Source of the DNA: Acinetobacter sp. WCHAc010034
GTDB taxonomy: Bacteria > Pseudomonadota > Gammaproteobacteria > Pseudomonadales > Moraxellaceae
Direction of reading: 5' to 3'
DNA length: 64,000 nt
NCBI RefSeq assembly: GCF_001696615.3
Contig: NZ_CP032279.1
Coordinates: 372,001 to 436,000, forward strand
The first letter of the stretch is position 1; each line of letters begins with the position of its first letter. Below, piece by piece: positions 54,422 through 63,337 of the stretch. Under the pieces are notes generated by a model. That model was given only the letters and a program-made list of their open reading frames with translations, ran no database searches and was not told the DNA's origin. Made by a program: the position numbers and the translations under genes.

Positions 54422-55966
54422 CTAAGAATGCAAACTGTCGATGATCCAAGTGTCTTTAATGCCGCCGCCCTGCGATGAATTCACCACCAGCGAGCCGGCC
54501 TGCATCGCGACCCGGGTTAATCCGCCCGGCACAATTTCAGTGCGGTAAGGCGAACTGAGGACAAAAGGCCTTAAATCAATATGGCGTTCGGCCGTGCCAG
54601 AACCGGTTAAAGTCGGGCAAACCGACAAGCCCAACGTCGGCTGCGCAATATACAGATGCGGCGCAGCCAGCACTTTCGCTTTAAATTCATCAATCTGGCG
54701 CTTTGAAGCCTGCGGGCCAATCAGCATGCCGTAGCCGCCGGAACCCTGCGCCTCTTTCACCACCAGCTGTTCAATATTGGCCATGACATAATCCAGATCG
54801 CGCTGTTCCCGGCATTGATAGGTCGGCACATTGTTTAAAACCGGCTGCTCACCTAAATAAAACTGGATCATTTTATCCACATAAGGATAAATGGATTTGT
54901 CATCGGCAACGCCCGTACCCGGCGCATTGGCAAGCGCCACATTGCGCCGCAGATAGGCCGACATCAGCCCCGGTACGCCCAAAGCGCTGTCAGGATTGAA
55001 GCACAGCGGGTCAAGATAGGCGTCATCTACCCTCCGGTAAATTACATCAACTTGCTGGCGCCCCCGGACAGTTTTCACATAAACCTTATCGTTCTCTACA
55101 AAAAGGTCACGCGATGTCACTAAGGGCACATCCATTTCCCTTGCAAGGAAAGCGTGCTCATAATATGCGCTGTTGTAGCGCCCCGGCGTCAGCACCACAA
55201 TAAATGGATGATCCGCATCGGAATTTTCAGCCAGAATTTCCTTCAGCAGCTGCGGATACTGCTCAATGGCTAAAATACTGCTCTGACTGCACAGATCCGG
55301 CATCAGCTTCCGGCTGATTTTGCGGCTTTCCAGCATGTAAGAGACGCCGGACGGCGTTCTAAGGTTGTCTTCCAGCACATAGAATTCGCCCTGACGGCCG
55401 CGGATAATATCAATCCCGCTGATTTGGCTGTAAATCTGGCCTTTTAAGTCATGCTGATGCATATGCGGCTGAAAAGCTTCATGCGTTAAGACCTGCAGCT
55501 CAGGCACAATGCCTGCCTGCAGAATTTCCTGCTGATGATAAATGTCATGCAGAAACAGGTTCAATGCGCGTACCCGCTGCGCGCAGCCGGCAGCCACGGT
55601 ATCCCACTGCTTCTTTGCCATCACCCGCGGAATCAGGTCATAAGGAATGGTGCGCGCTGTGCCGGCGGCATCGCCGTATACGCTAAAGGTAATGCCCTCA
55701 TACAGGAAATGCGCTTCCGCCAGCTGATTCAGCGCGTTCAGCTCATCCAGATGATGCTGTGAAAGCCACTGTTCAATGCGTTCGCAGGCTTCGCCGGAAA
55801 TGGCGCGGTCATCGCGCAGCTCATTAAAAAACTGCGAGTTCAGATGCGCAAAAAGCCCATGCGCTTTTGCTGATGCTGCCGGATTTAATGCGAAATCGGC
55901 CCCCATATTGCCCGCATCAGCCTCCGCTGCAGCGCTGGAAGTTGTATCTTGATTTTCTTTCAGCAT
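54422..55966 (-). CDS. circularly permuted ATP-grasp protein, type 2
   Basis: The 514-residue protein shows the family's RTIPYDLIPRVMA and FLHDIYHQQEIL segments, VLEDNLRTPSGVSYMLESR and the ATP-grasp loops (VKEAQGSGGYGMLIGP, RYNSAYYEHAFLAREMD, VYVKTVRGRQQVDVIYRRVDD). Family members are thought to form amide or peptide bonds on an unknown small peptide. It is the first gene of the four-gene set with a GAGG before the ATG. Its N-terminus has about 45 extra residues of Ala-rich sequence. Confidence 0.95.
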   Translation of the reverse strand: MLKENQDTTSSAAAEADAGNMGADFALNPAASAKAHGLFAHLNSQFFNELRDDRAISGEACERIEQWLSQHHLDELNALNQLAEAHFLYEGITFSVYGDAAGTARTIPYDLIPRVMAKKQWDTVAAGCAQRVRALNLFLHDIYHQQEILQAGIVPELQVLTHEAFQPHMHQHDLKGQIYSQISGIDIIRGRQGEFYVLEDNLRTPSGVSYMLESRKISRKLMPDLCSQSSILAIEQYPQLLKEILAENSDADHPFIVVLTPGRYNSAYYEHAFLAREMDVPLVTSRDLFVENDKVYVKTVRGRQQVDVIYRRVDDAYLDPLCFNPDSALGVPGLMSAYLRRNVALANAPGTGVADDKSIYPYVDKMIQFYLGEQPVLNNVPTYQCREQRDLDYVMANIEQLVVKEAQGSGGYGMLIGPQASKRQIDEFKAKVLAAPHLYIAQPTLGLSVCPTLTGSGTAERHIDLRPFVLSSPYRTEIVPGGLTRVAMQAGSLVVNSSQGGGIKDTWIIDSLHS

Positions 55967-56203
55967 ACAAACCTCATTCGTTATAATCTATTGTAAATAA
56001 ATTAAAGCAATTAGCATGCCATTGAATTCAAGCGGTGCGCCGGCCATTTATTCATCAAATCAGGGCGCTGCCCAAGCGCAATGGCCGGCCTAGCCCGAGC
56101 AAAATATCGCGCGGAATGCAGCGGAAACACTTGCGAAAAATACAGAGATTTCTTATTGTGTTTATCGCTTTATTTCAAATTACTTAAGACTGTTTCAGCC
56201 ATT

Positions 56204-57205
56204 ATGTCCTCACAAGAAAAAGAAACCTCAAATAGCCTCTACCGCCAGTGGCAAATCCTGTCCCGCCTCTCTGCAGGAAAGTGGATGGGTACGCGTGAAC
56301 TGCAGGAAATTTTAGTGCGTGAAGGCATTGATATCAGCCTGCGCACCATTCAGCGCGATTTGAATCAAATCTCCCAGCGCTTTCCGATTGAGAGCAGCAA
56401 AACCTCGCCGCAGGGCTGGCGGTGGCGTTCCGATGCCCCGATTCAAAGCCTGCCGCATATGACCAGCTCGCAGGCAGTCACCTTCATGATGGTGGAAGAG
56501 CACCTTAAGCATTTGCTGCCGCCGAGCCTGATTGAAGAAATGAACCCGTGGTTTGATTTGGCGCGCCGCAGCCTGTCTACTCAGAATAATGTGCGCCAAT
56601 GGATTAACCGCGTGCGCATTGTGCCTGCCACGCAGCCGCTGATTCCGCCGCTGGTGGAGAAAGCGTCACAGCAGGCGATCTACGAAGGCCTGCTGCAGGA
56701 CAAGCAGCTGGAATGCGTTTATCAGGGCCTAGGCCCTGCAAGCGAAGAAAAAACCTATATTTTAAATCCGCTGGCTTTGGTGCAAAAAGGCGCCGTGATT
56801 TATCTGGTCTGCACCCGGCATGACAAAACCGACATTCAGACCTTTGCCCTGCACCGCTTTAAATCGGCAGCGGTGCTGAATTCGCGCGCGCTGCATCCGG
56901 TGAATTTTGACATTGACGCCTATATTGAATCCGGCGCGCTGGGCTTCAGGGTGGACTTCAGCAAGCCGACAGCGCATGTGCATTTGAAGCTGCTGATGAG
57001 TGATCAGGAAGCCTACTATTTTGAAGAAACCCAGCTCAGCAAAGACCAGCTGATTGAAAAGCAACAGGACGGCCTCAGCTGCGTGTCTGCAACTGTGCCC
57101 TTTACTTCGCAGCTGGTGTGGTGGCTGCGAAGTTTCGGCAAGCGCATTCAGCATATAGAGCCGGCTGAAGTTTCAAATGCTGTGCGCCAAATTGAAGAGT
57201 CCTAG
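56204..57205 (+). CDS. WYL-domain transcriptional regulator
   Basis: The N-terminus carries a winged helix DNA-binding part (LYRQWQILSRLSAGKWMGTRELQEILVREG, then ISLRTIQRDLNQIS). The centre carries a WYL domain (KTYILNPLALVQKGAVIYLVCTRHDKTDIQTFALHRFKSA) that typically binds a ligand or nucleic acid. The C-terminal WCX region follows. The start at 56204 is preferred over a longer frame starting at 56081, which has no Shine-Dalgarno sequence and no family sequence. It is divergent from the ATP-grasp gene and probably controls that cluster; this is inference from position. Confidence 0.9.
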   Translation: MSSQEKETSNSLYRQWQILSRLSAGKWMGTRELQEILVREGIDISLRTIQRDLNQISQRFPIESSKTSPQGWRWRSDAPIQSLPHMTSSQAVTFMMVEEHLKHLLPPSLIEEMNPWFDLARRSLSTQNNVRQWINRVRIVPATQPLIPPLVEKASQQAIYEGLLQDKQLECVYQGLGPASEEKTYILNPLALVQKGAVIYLVCTRHDKTDIQTFALHRFKSAAVLNSRALHPVNFDIDAYIESGALGFRVDFSKPTAHVHLKLLMSDQEAYYFEETQLSKDQLIEKQQDGLSCVSATVPFTSQLVWWLRSFGKRIQHIEPAEVSNAVRQIEES

Positions 57206-57225
57206 CCTGCTGCAGCATCCGGCAA

Positions 57226-57256
57226 AAAATAAAAAGTCCCAGCGCTGCGGGACTTG
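57226..57256 (-). terminator. terminator on the minus strand
   Basis: AAGTCCC pairs with GGGACTT (57234-57240 and 57249-57255). The T-run (TTTTTATTTTTT) is on the minus strand, so it ends a minus-strand transcript from 57.3-57.6 kb, not the WYL gene. Confidence 0.88.
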
Positions 57257-57297
57257 AGAATTTCTTAGAATATTTTTGTGGTTATTTTCGCTGCGGG

Positions 57298-57427
57298 TTA
57301 AGCCTGATGCAGCATAAGCGCCTGTGCCTGCGCCGCCTGCTGCACGCCCGATGAGTCAGAACTGGATTCAGCGCATGCATCGGCAAGCCAAATCTGCAGT
57401 GTTGTAGCGGATGGATTTTTTAGTCAT
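57298..57427 (-). pseudogene. tiny minus-strand gene, probably frameshifted
   Basis: AAGAGG lies eight bases before an ATG (57425-57427). The frame reads MTKKSIRYNTADLACRCMR and stops at 57368. In the next frame the sequence continues Ala-Asp-Ala-Cys-Ala-Glu-Ser-Ser-Ser and on through an Ala/Gln-rich stretch to a stop at 57298, just before a minus-strand terminator. Removing one T in GGCTTGCC would join the two into one protein of about 42 residues. With a ribosome-binding site and terminator it looks like a real small gene or its recent remnant. Not recognised. Confidence 0.4.
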
Positions 57428-57689
57428 AAAATGCGCCTCTTGCTGTGAATGCAGATTCAATCTAAGCCATTTTCCGGCTGCTGTGAAAGCATAAGATCTG
57501 CAGGCTTTAGCTGATTTTATCTTTAGCGGTTTATTTGATTTCTTTATTCCGCGGCACTGCGCCGGCAGCATTCGGGCCTTAAGCGCTTGGAAAATTGCAG
57601 CATTCAGTTAACAGATTTCAGCCAGCGCTTCATTTTTAAGCATGGCGCATTTATAGTCTTAGCATCAGCGCTAAGGAAATCTATAAATA

Positions 57690-59360
57690 ATGCCAGACTC
57701 AACACAAGCCATCCGCCATAAACTGCTGAACACTTTTTTTTCACGCCATTCCATTTGGCTGGCCTGCATTTTCATTGCGCTGCTGATTACGCTGTTCCAT
57801 CTGGGCTATGAGCCGCGCTATATCCATTATTTCATGCCGGAAACCCTGCTGAACAGCATTTGGCTGATTACCGCGCTGCTCAGCCTTTTGGGGCTGTATG
57901 ACCTGCTGCAGAACAGGCATGCCATTTTAAAAAACTACCCGATTATCGGCCATTTCCGCTTTATTTTTGAAGAATTCCGCCCCGAAATCCGGCAGTATTT
58001 TATTGAAGCCGATCAGGATGCCCTGCCATTTTCCCGCCAGCAGCGGAATTTGGTGTATCAGCGCGCAAAAAATGAAAATGCCGATAAGCCTTTTGGCTCC
58101 ATTATTGATGTCTATCAGGAAGACTACCGCTTCATGACGCATTCGATAATGCCATGCAGGCCGGCCAATTCTGATTCTTTCCGCATTACAATCGGCAGCC
58201 GGCACTGCAGCCAGCCTTACAGCGCATCGATTTTCAACATTTCCGCCATGAGTTTTGGCAGCCTGAGCGCCAATGCCATCCGCGCCTTGAATAAGGGCGC
58301 GCAGCTGGGCAATTTTTACCATGATACCGGTGAAGGCAGCATCAGCCCCTACCACCTGGAAAATGGCGGCGATCTGGTCTGGGAGCTGGGCAGCGGCTAT
58401 TTCGGCTGCCGCACGCTGGATGGCCAGTTTGACCCAGTGCGCTTTGCGGAGCAGGCGCAGCTTCCGCAAGTCAAAATGATTGAAATCAAGCTGTCGCAAG
58501 GCGCAAAACCCGGCCACGGCGGCATACTGCCTAAGCACAAAATTTCTGAGGAAATTGCGCAGATCCGCGGCATCAGCCGCGAGCATGACTGTGTTTCGCC
58601 TTCCAGCCATTCGGCGTTCAGCACCCCGCTGGAAATGATGCAGTTCATTCAGCAATTGCGTGAATTGTCTCAGGGCAAGCCCGTCGGCTTTAAATTGTGC
58701 ATTGGACAGCCTTGGCAATTCATGAGCATTGTCAAGGCCATGCTGCAGAGCCAGATTGTTCCTGACTTTATTGTGGTGGATGGCGCTGAGGGCGGCACTG
58801 GGGCCGCGCCGCTTGAGCTGATCAACTATATGGGCACGCCCTTACGCGAAGGCCTGCTGTTTGTGCATAACACGCTGGTCGGCGCAGGGCTGCGGGATCA
58901 GATTAGAGTCGGCGCCAGCGGTAAAATCATCAGCGCCTTTGATATTGCCAGCACCATGGCGATTGGCGCAGACTGGGTCAATTCCGCGCGCGGCTTCATG
59001 TTTGCTGTCGGCTGCATTCAGGCGCAAAGCTGCCACACCAATCTGTGCCCTGTCGGCGTCGCCACGCAGGATCCTGACCGGCAGAAAGCCCTGCATGTGC
59101 CGTCCAAAGCGCTGCGCGTATTCAACTTCCATAAAAATACCCTACGCGGCTTGTCTGAACTGATTGCCGCTTCCGGCCTGTGCCATCCTGCGGATATCAA
59201 GGCGCATCATTTGGCGCAGCGCATTAATGACCGGGAAATTAAGAATTATGCGCAGCTGCACTTCTGGTTGAATCCCGGGGAGCTGCTGCACTGCGAAAAT
59301 AAAGATGAGGAGAACTTTTACTTCCGCATGTGGAACTTAGCCTCTGCAGATAAGTTTTAA
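57690..59360 (+). CDS. membrane-anchored FMN-binding glutamate synthase-like protein
   Basis: This 556-residue protein has two N-terminal membrane segments (about 20-45 and 55-75). They are followed by the FMN TIM-barrel of the glutamate synthase large-subunit family: FNISAMSFGSLSANAIRALN, TGEGSISPYH, KPGHGGILPKHKI, VDGAEGGTGAAPLE, GADWVNSARGFMFAVGC and the Cys cluster CIQAQSCHTNLCPVGVATQDP. It has no glutaminase domain, so it is not a complete GltB. Its substrate is unknown; an electron-transfer or reductive role at the membrane is possible. Single gene, no clear terminator. Confidence 0.93.
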   Translation: MPDSTQAIRHKLLNTFFSRHSIWLACIFIALLITLFHLGYEPRYIHYFMPETLLNSIWLITALLSLLGLYDLLQNRHAILKNYPIIGHFRFIFEEFRPEIRQYFIEADQDALPFSRQQRNLVYQRAKNENADKPFGSIIDVYQEDYRFMTHSIMPCRPANSDSFRITIGSRHCSQPYSASIFNISAMSFGSLSANAIRALNKGAQLGNFYHDTGEGSISPYHLENGGDLVWELGSGYFGCRTLDGQFDPVRFAEQAQLPQVKMIEIKLSQGAKPGHGGILPKHKISEEIAQIRGISREHDCVSPSSHSAFSTPLEMMQFIQQLRELSQGKPVGFKLCIGQPWQFMSIVKAMLQSQIVPDFIVVDGAEGGTGAAPLELINYMGTPLREGLLFVHNTLVGAGLRDQIRVGASGKIISAFDIASTMAIGADWVNSARGFMFAVGCIQAQSCHTNLCPVGVATQDPDRQKALHVPSKALRVFNFHKNTLRGLSELIAASGLCHPADIKAHHLAQRINDREIKNYAQLHFWLNPGELLHCENKDEENFYFRMWNLASADKF

Positions 59361-59471
59361 GCGTTATGAAGTTTATTTTACTCAAGAGCCTAGGAAGCTT
59401 CGCTGCGCAAAGCGGGGATTTTAAACGCCGGCTGGAGCGCTTATTATCCCTCTTAACTTACCCAGCAATCC

Positions 59472-60509
59472 TCAATAATAGCCCTTGCCGCCCTGCGCAT
59501 GCAGAAAAGCGGGAATCAAGCCTGTCAAGGCAGCCCGGATATCGGCGCGCTCATTGATCAGCTGATGCGAACCTTCTTCCAGCATCAGCAGCGTCTGCAG
59601 GCGGAATTTGCGCCGTATGAACTCAATATTGTAGCGCCAGTCCACTGTCTGGTCCTGCGCGCCTTGCGCCAGCCATACAGGAATGCGGCACGCCGGGCGC
59701 TGCTCCATTTCCTGCATCCATTTCGACATGGCTAAAATCCAGTCCATGCCCATCATGCGGGGCTGCAGCGGATCTTTTAAGCGGATGAATCTTAAAAACT
59801 CCGGGTTGTGATTATTGCGCCTGAAATGGCGCGGCACTTCGCGCTTAATGCGCCGGATAATGCCCAGCCCGACCGAATTATGCCACCATGCAGATTTCGC
59901 AGGCCGGATGAGCGGCGACAGCAGCAGCACGCGCTCCACATAAGGGTCTTCACGGCGCTCCGCAAACTCCAGCAGGTGATGCAGCCAGATCGCGCCGCCG
60001 GTGCTCTGCCCAATGCCCAGCCACGGCCTTGGCAGCTGGCTGGCGTGGCGCACATACTGATGCACCGCATGCAGCACCTGCTGATAGTGGTCAAAATCCT
60101 GAATGCTGGCCGGCGAGCCGTTGCTCAGGCCATGCCCCGGCAAATCATAGGTCAAAACGCTGAAGCCCTGCTCCAGGATTTCCTGAATAATCGGCTGGTA
60201 AATGCCGCTGTGCTCTAAGTAGCCATGCAGCAGCACCACCGTGCCTTTGACTTTCTCCTGCGGCGGCAGCTTGGGCTGAAAAGCCTGCACGTGCAGCTTG
60301 AACAGCGGCATTTCAATAAAGCCCTGCCAGTGCTCGCAGTTTAAAGTGTCCAAACCATACAGCCGGCGGTAAGACTGAATTTCAATAGAAGGCGCATAAG
60401 GCCGGTTTAAATTCAGCTTTTCCAGCAGCTGCGGCGTAGTTTCACGGCTGGGAACAGGCAAATCCAGCTGCTTTAAAATCGCCGGATTTAAAAATGGAAT
60501 ATCAGCCAT
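59472..60509 (-). CDS. alpha/beta hydrolase
   Basis: The 345-residue protein has the oxyanion HG motif VVLLHGYLEHSG (95-96), the nucleophile elbow GIGQSTGG (Ser169), an Asp in the later part (AQGAQDQTVDW) and the catalytic His in EEGSHQLINE. It resembles monoacylglycerol-lipase-type serine hydrolases (DLPGHGLSNG). The ATG at 60509 overlaps the stop of the DUF218 gene by one base (TAATG); the longer frame to 60542 is rejected. It is last in the LMW-phosphatase, murB and DUF218 operon, so a role in envelope lipids or wall turnover is possible. Confidence 0.93.
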   Translation of the reverse strand: MADIPFLNPAILKQLDLPVPSRETTPQLLEKLNLNRPYAPSIEIQSYRRLYGLDTLNCEHWQGFIEMPLFKLHVQAFQPKLPPQEKVKGTVVLLHGYLEHSGIYQPIIQEILEQGFSVLTYDLPGHGLSNGSPASIQDFDHYQQVLHAVHQYVRHASQLPRPWLGIGQSTGGAIWLHHLLEFAERREDPYVERVLLLSPLIRPAKSAWWHNSVGLGIIRRIKREVPRHFRRNNHNPEFLRFIRLKDPLQPRMMGMDWILAMSKWMQEMEQRPACRIPVWLAQGAQDQTVDWRYNIEFIRRKFRLQTLLMLEEGSHQLINERADIRAALTGLIPAFLHAQGGKGYY

Positions 60510-61642
60510 TAAGGCACCTCCCGGCATTCTGTGCCAAACCACATGTCGCGCATGGTGGCCAGCATTTCATAATTCGCGCGGCGGCTGTGATCATAATTTT
60601 TTTCACTTGGGCGCCAGCGCGTCAAACTGCTTGGCATCGGCGCTTCAACCGGAATGGTTTCAATGCCGTTCAGGGCAAACAGGCGCCGCGTGCGCGGCAT
60701 ATGGTAGCGGTCTGTAATTAAAATCACGGTTGGCGCGCCGCCTTTTTTCTGCAAAAGCAGCGAGCTGAACCGGGTGTTTTCGCAGGTATTCATGCTGCGG
60801 TCTTCCAGCAGTTTTGCATCTACGCCATGCTTTTTCAGCCAGCTTTGCATATAGGGCGCTTCCACGCCGCTCAGCACAATCGGCAAGTGGTACTGATTTT
60901 TGACCGCCAGCGTGGTTTCCAGGCGCAAGCGGGTGTAGTTATTCACCACAATATCCTTGCCGTTGTCTCCCAGCGTCAAGCCGCCGCCGAGAACAACAAT
61001 GGCATAGGGTTCTGACTGCACGGCTTTCTTCGGCGGATTCTGCTGGTTCTGATCATGAATCAGGGCAATATCCTTAAAGATTTCTTCATCAACCGGTTCA
61101 GATGCCGGCTGCTCGGCTGGATGCGTATTCAGGAATTCAATGTACTGCGCCATCAGCTCTTTATTTTCTGAGCTGTTCAGCTCCAGCAGCGCTTTGACTT
61201 TCCGCGCCGGATCAGCCGCTTCACTGGCGGCAGCCTCCGAAGCCGGACTGGCCAGCAAAGGCACTGCAGGCCTTTCTTTTTCATCATTTTCTTTCTGCTG
61301 ATCTTCTTCAATCAGCTGCTGCAGGGCTTTGTAGCGCGCCTGAATCAGGGTCAGGTTTTGCGAGTTTTTGCTTTGCATCGCATCCTCCATCACCTTTAAA
61401 TAGGCTTGGCGCGCAATCCACATGTCTGAACCCGGCTCATAGCTGTCCTGATCATTCAGCGCGGCCTGCTTCTGGCTTTTGGCCGCCACTTCATTGACCT
61501 CAACCGGCACAAAATAATTCAGCCCTTTCACAATCAGCTGCGAGTAAAACGGCGTATAGATGAGCACCACCAGACAGGCGAACAGCGCAAACAGCACAGC
61601 GGCGACTTGCACTAAACGGACCATCCAGTATGTTTTTCTCAT
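60509..61642 (-). CDS. DUF218 / ElyC-SanA-YdcF family envelope protein
   Basis: An N-terminal membrane anchor (about 9-30) is followed by a Gln/Glu/Ala-rich region (about 50-200; includes SPASEAAASEAADPARK) and a C-terminal DUF218 domain (IVVLGGGLTLGDNGKDIVVNNYTRLR, then ILITDRYHMPRTRRLF). The family includes SanA and ElyC, which affect envelope integrity and the lipid carrier for peptidoglycan. At 377 residues it is longer than ElyC (259), owing to the low-complexity insert. It is 22 bases after murB and overlaps the hydrolase gene, consistent with an envelope-related operon. Confidence 0.9.
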   Translation of the reverse strand: MRKTYWMVRLVQVAAVLFALFACLVVLIYTPFYSQLIVKGLNYFVPVEVNEVAAKSQKQAALNDQDSYEPGSDMWIARQAYLKVMEDAMQSKNSQNLTLIQARYKALQQLIEEDQQKENDEKERPAVPLLASPASEAAASEAADPARKVKALLELNSSENKELMAQYIEFLNTHPAEQPASEPVDEEIFKDIALIHDQNQQNPPKKAVQSEPYAIVVLGGGLTLGDNGKDIVVNNYTRLRLETTLAVKNQYHLPIVLSGVEAPYMQSWLKKHGVDAKLLEDRSMNTCENTRFSSLLLQKKGGAPTVILITDRYHMPRTRRLFALNGIETIPVEAPMPSSLTRWRPSEKNYDHSRRANYEMLATMRDMWFGTECREVP

Positions 61643-61664
61643 AAATTTTTACCCTGATGCAAGC

Positions 61665-62699
61665 TTAATCCTGATGCGGGCGCAGCAGCCCGTTTTCATC
61701 AAACAGTACCGGTTCCGGCTCTAAGGCGATATGAAACTTGTTAAATACATCCTGCTGCACAGCATGATACGCTGCCCGCACATGGTGCAGTGCCGCATTA
61801 TCGTAATTGACTAAAACCAGCGCCTGCTTATGGAACATGCCGACCATCCCCAGTTTTTTGCCTTTCCAGCCGGCCTGATCAATCAGCCAGCCGGCAGCGA
61901 TTTTAACCTGCTGGTTGGCCTGCGGATAATGGGGCAAATTGGGAAACTGCTGCGCAATTTGGTCAAATTCGCTTTGGCTTATTACCGGATTTTTAAAAAA
62001 GCTGCCGACATTCGGGTATTGCTTCGGGTCAGGCAGCTTGCTTTGGCGGATATGAATTACTTGATTCTGCAGGTTTTCAGCAGTTTGCTCATCGGCTACC
62101 GCGGCTTTCAGATCGCCGTAATTCAGCTTCAAGTCGGCATTTTTCAGCAGCCTGAAAGAAACGTGGGTAATAATGTAGCGGTTGGGATCATCTTTAAAAA
62201 TGCTGTGGCGGTAGCTGAAATGACAGTCCGCCGCCACTATGCGCGCAAAAGCTTTCTCATAGCGGTCATACACATGCACCGCGTCTATGAACTCGCCGGC
62301 TTCCACGCCGTAAGCGCCAATATTCTGCACCGGCGAAGCGCCGACCAGCCCCGGAATCAAGGCTAAGTTCTGCAGGCCAAACAGGCCTTGCGCGGTCGTC
62401 CACAGCACAAAATCATGCCACGGCTGCCCTGCGCCGACGCGCACTGTCTGCGTCAGTTCATCTTCTGCAATATGCTCCGTGCCCTGAATATCCATGTGCA
62501 GCACTAAGGCATGCAGCTGTTCCGGCAGCAGCATATTGCTGCCTCCGGATAAAATCAGAACATTCAGCTGCTGCTGTTCGGCGTAATCCAGCGCCTCAAG
62601 CAAAGCGTCAACAGATTGAATTTTCACATAATGCGATGCAACAGCATTCAGATTCAGGGTATTAAAAGGCTTAAGCTGCACTTGGGTTTGAATATTCAT
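61665..62699 (-). CDS. murB: UDP-N-acetylenolpyruvoylglucosamine reductase
   Basis: MurB uses FAD and NADPH to make UDP-MurNAc for peptidoglycan. The 344-residue protein is of type I (E. coli-like). FAD motifs are [12 protein letters not shown] and [14 protein letters not shown]. The catalytic Ser lies in [12 protein letters not shown], and the C-terminal Glu in the [12 protein letters not shown] region. It begins 10 bases after the phosphatase gene and is the second gene of the minus-strand operon. Confidence 0.98.
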   Translation of the reverse strand: MNIQTQVQLKPFNTLNLNAVASHYVKIQSVDALLEALDYAEQQQLNVLILSGGSNMLLPEQLHALVLHMDIQGTEHIAEDELTQTVRVGAGQPWHDFVLWTTAQGLFGLQNLALIPGLVGASPVQNIGAYGVEAGEFIDAVHVYDRYEKAFARIVAADCHFSYRHSIFKDDPNRYIITHVSFRLLKNADLKLNYGDLKAAVADEQTAENLQNQVIHIRQSKLPDPKQYPNVGSFFKNPVISQSEFDQIAQQFPNLPHYPQANQQVKIAAGWLIDQAGWKGKKLGMVGMFHKQALVLVNYDNAALHHVRAAYHAVQQDVFNKFHIALEPEPVLFDENGLLRPHQD

Positions 62700-62709
62700 G
62701 ACTTAAACC

Positions 62710-63219
62710 TTATTGCTCCAACTGCTGTTTAAAAAGATTGACCCACGCCCGGCTGCTGGATTCACACTGGTTCAGCACCTGCTCAAAGCCGTCATGCCCG
62801 CCATAATAAGGGTCCGGCACTTCCCGCTGCGGATAGTCCGGATCATGCTGACTCATCAGGGAAATTTGCGCGCGGATTCGGGCTGCGCCGTATTCCTGCT
62901 GCGCATGACGCATCAGCTGCTGAATATTTTCCAGATTTTCATAATCCATCGCCAGAATCAGATCAACCTCAATAAAATCAAGCGTTCTCAGCTGGCGCGC
63001 GCGCAAGGCGGATAAGTCATAGCCGCGTTTTTGAGCATGCGCCTGACTGCGGCTGTCCGGCGCTTTATTCGGATGGTAATTGCTGGTTCCTGCGGAATCG
63101 ACCACAACATTCAGGCTTGCTTCACCGCAAAAGTGTCTGAGTACAATCTCCGCCGTAGGCGACCGGCAAATATTGCCTAAACAGACACATAACACCTTGT
63201 ATGGCGTTTTGGATGGCAT
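62710..63219 (-). CDS. low molecular weight protein-tyrosine phosphatase
   Basis: The 169-residue protein carries the active-site loop CLGNICRSP (Cys13 to Arg19, the CX5R motif) near the N-terminus and the catalytic Asp in VPDPYYGGHDGFEQV. In other bacteria such enzymes often act on tyrosine kinases of capsule export. No such kinase is in this window. It is the first gene of the operon with murB, the DUF218 gene and the hydrolase, 10 bases ahead of murB. Confidence 0.96.
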   Translation of the reverse strand: MPSKTPYKVLCVCLGNICRSPTAEIVLRHFCGEASLNVVVDSAGTSNYHPNKAPDSRSQAHAQKRGYDLSALRARQLRTLDFIEVDLILAMDYENLENIQQLMRHAQQEYGAARIRAQISLMSQHDPDYPQREVPDPYYGGHDGFEQVLNQCESSSRAWVNLFKQQLEQ

Positions 63220-63337
63220 AACAACCTCAATGCTAGTTTTATTTCAAGCATCTTATGTTAAGTTATTTGGAAGATGAATCCTATATCAAGACTCAAGAAT
63301 AATGTTCATTTAGGTATAAAAAAATAAGGATAAGGCG

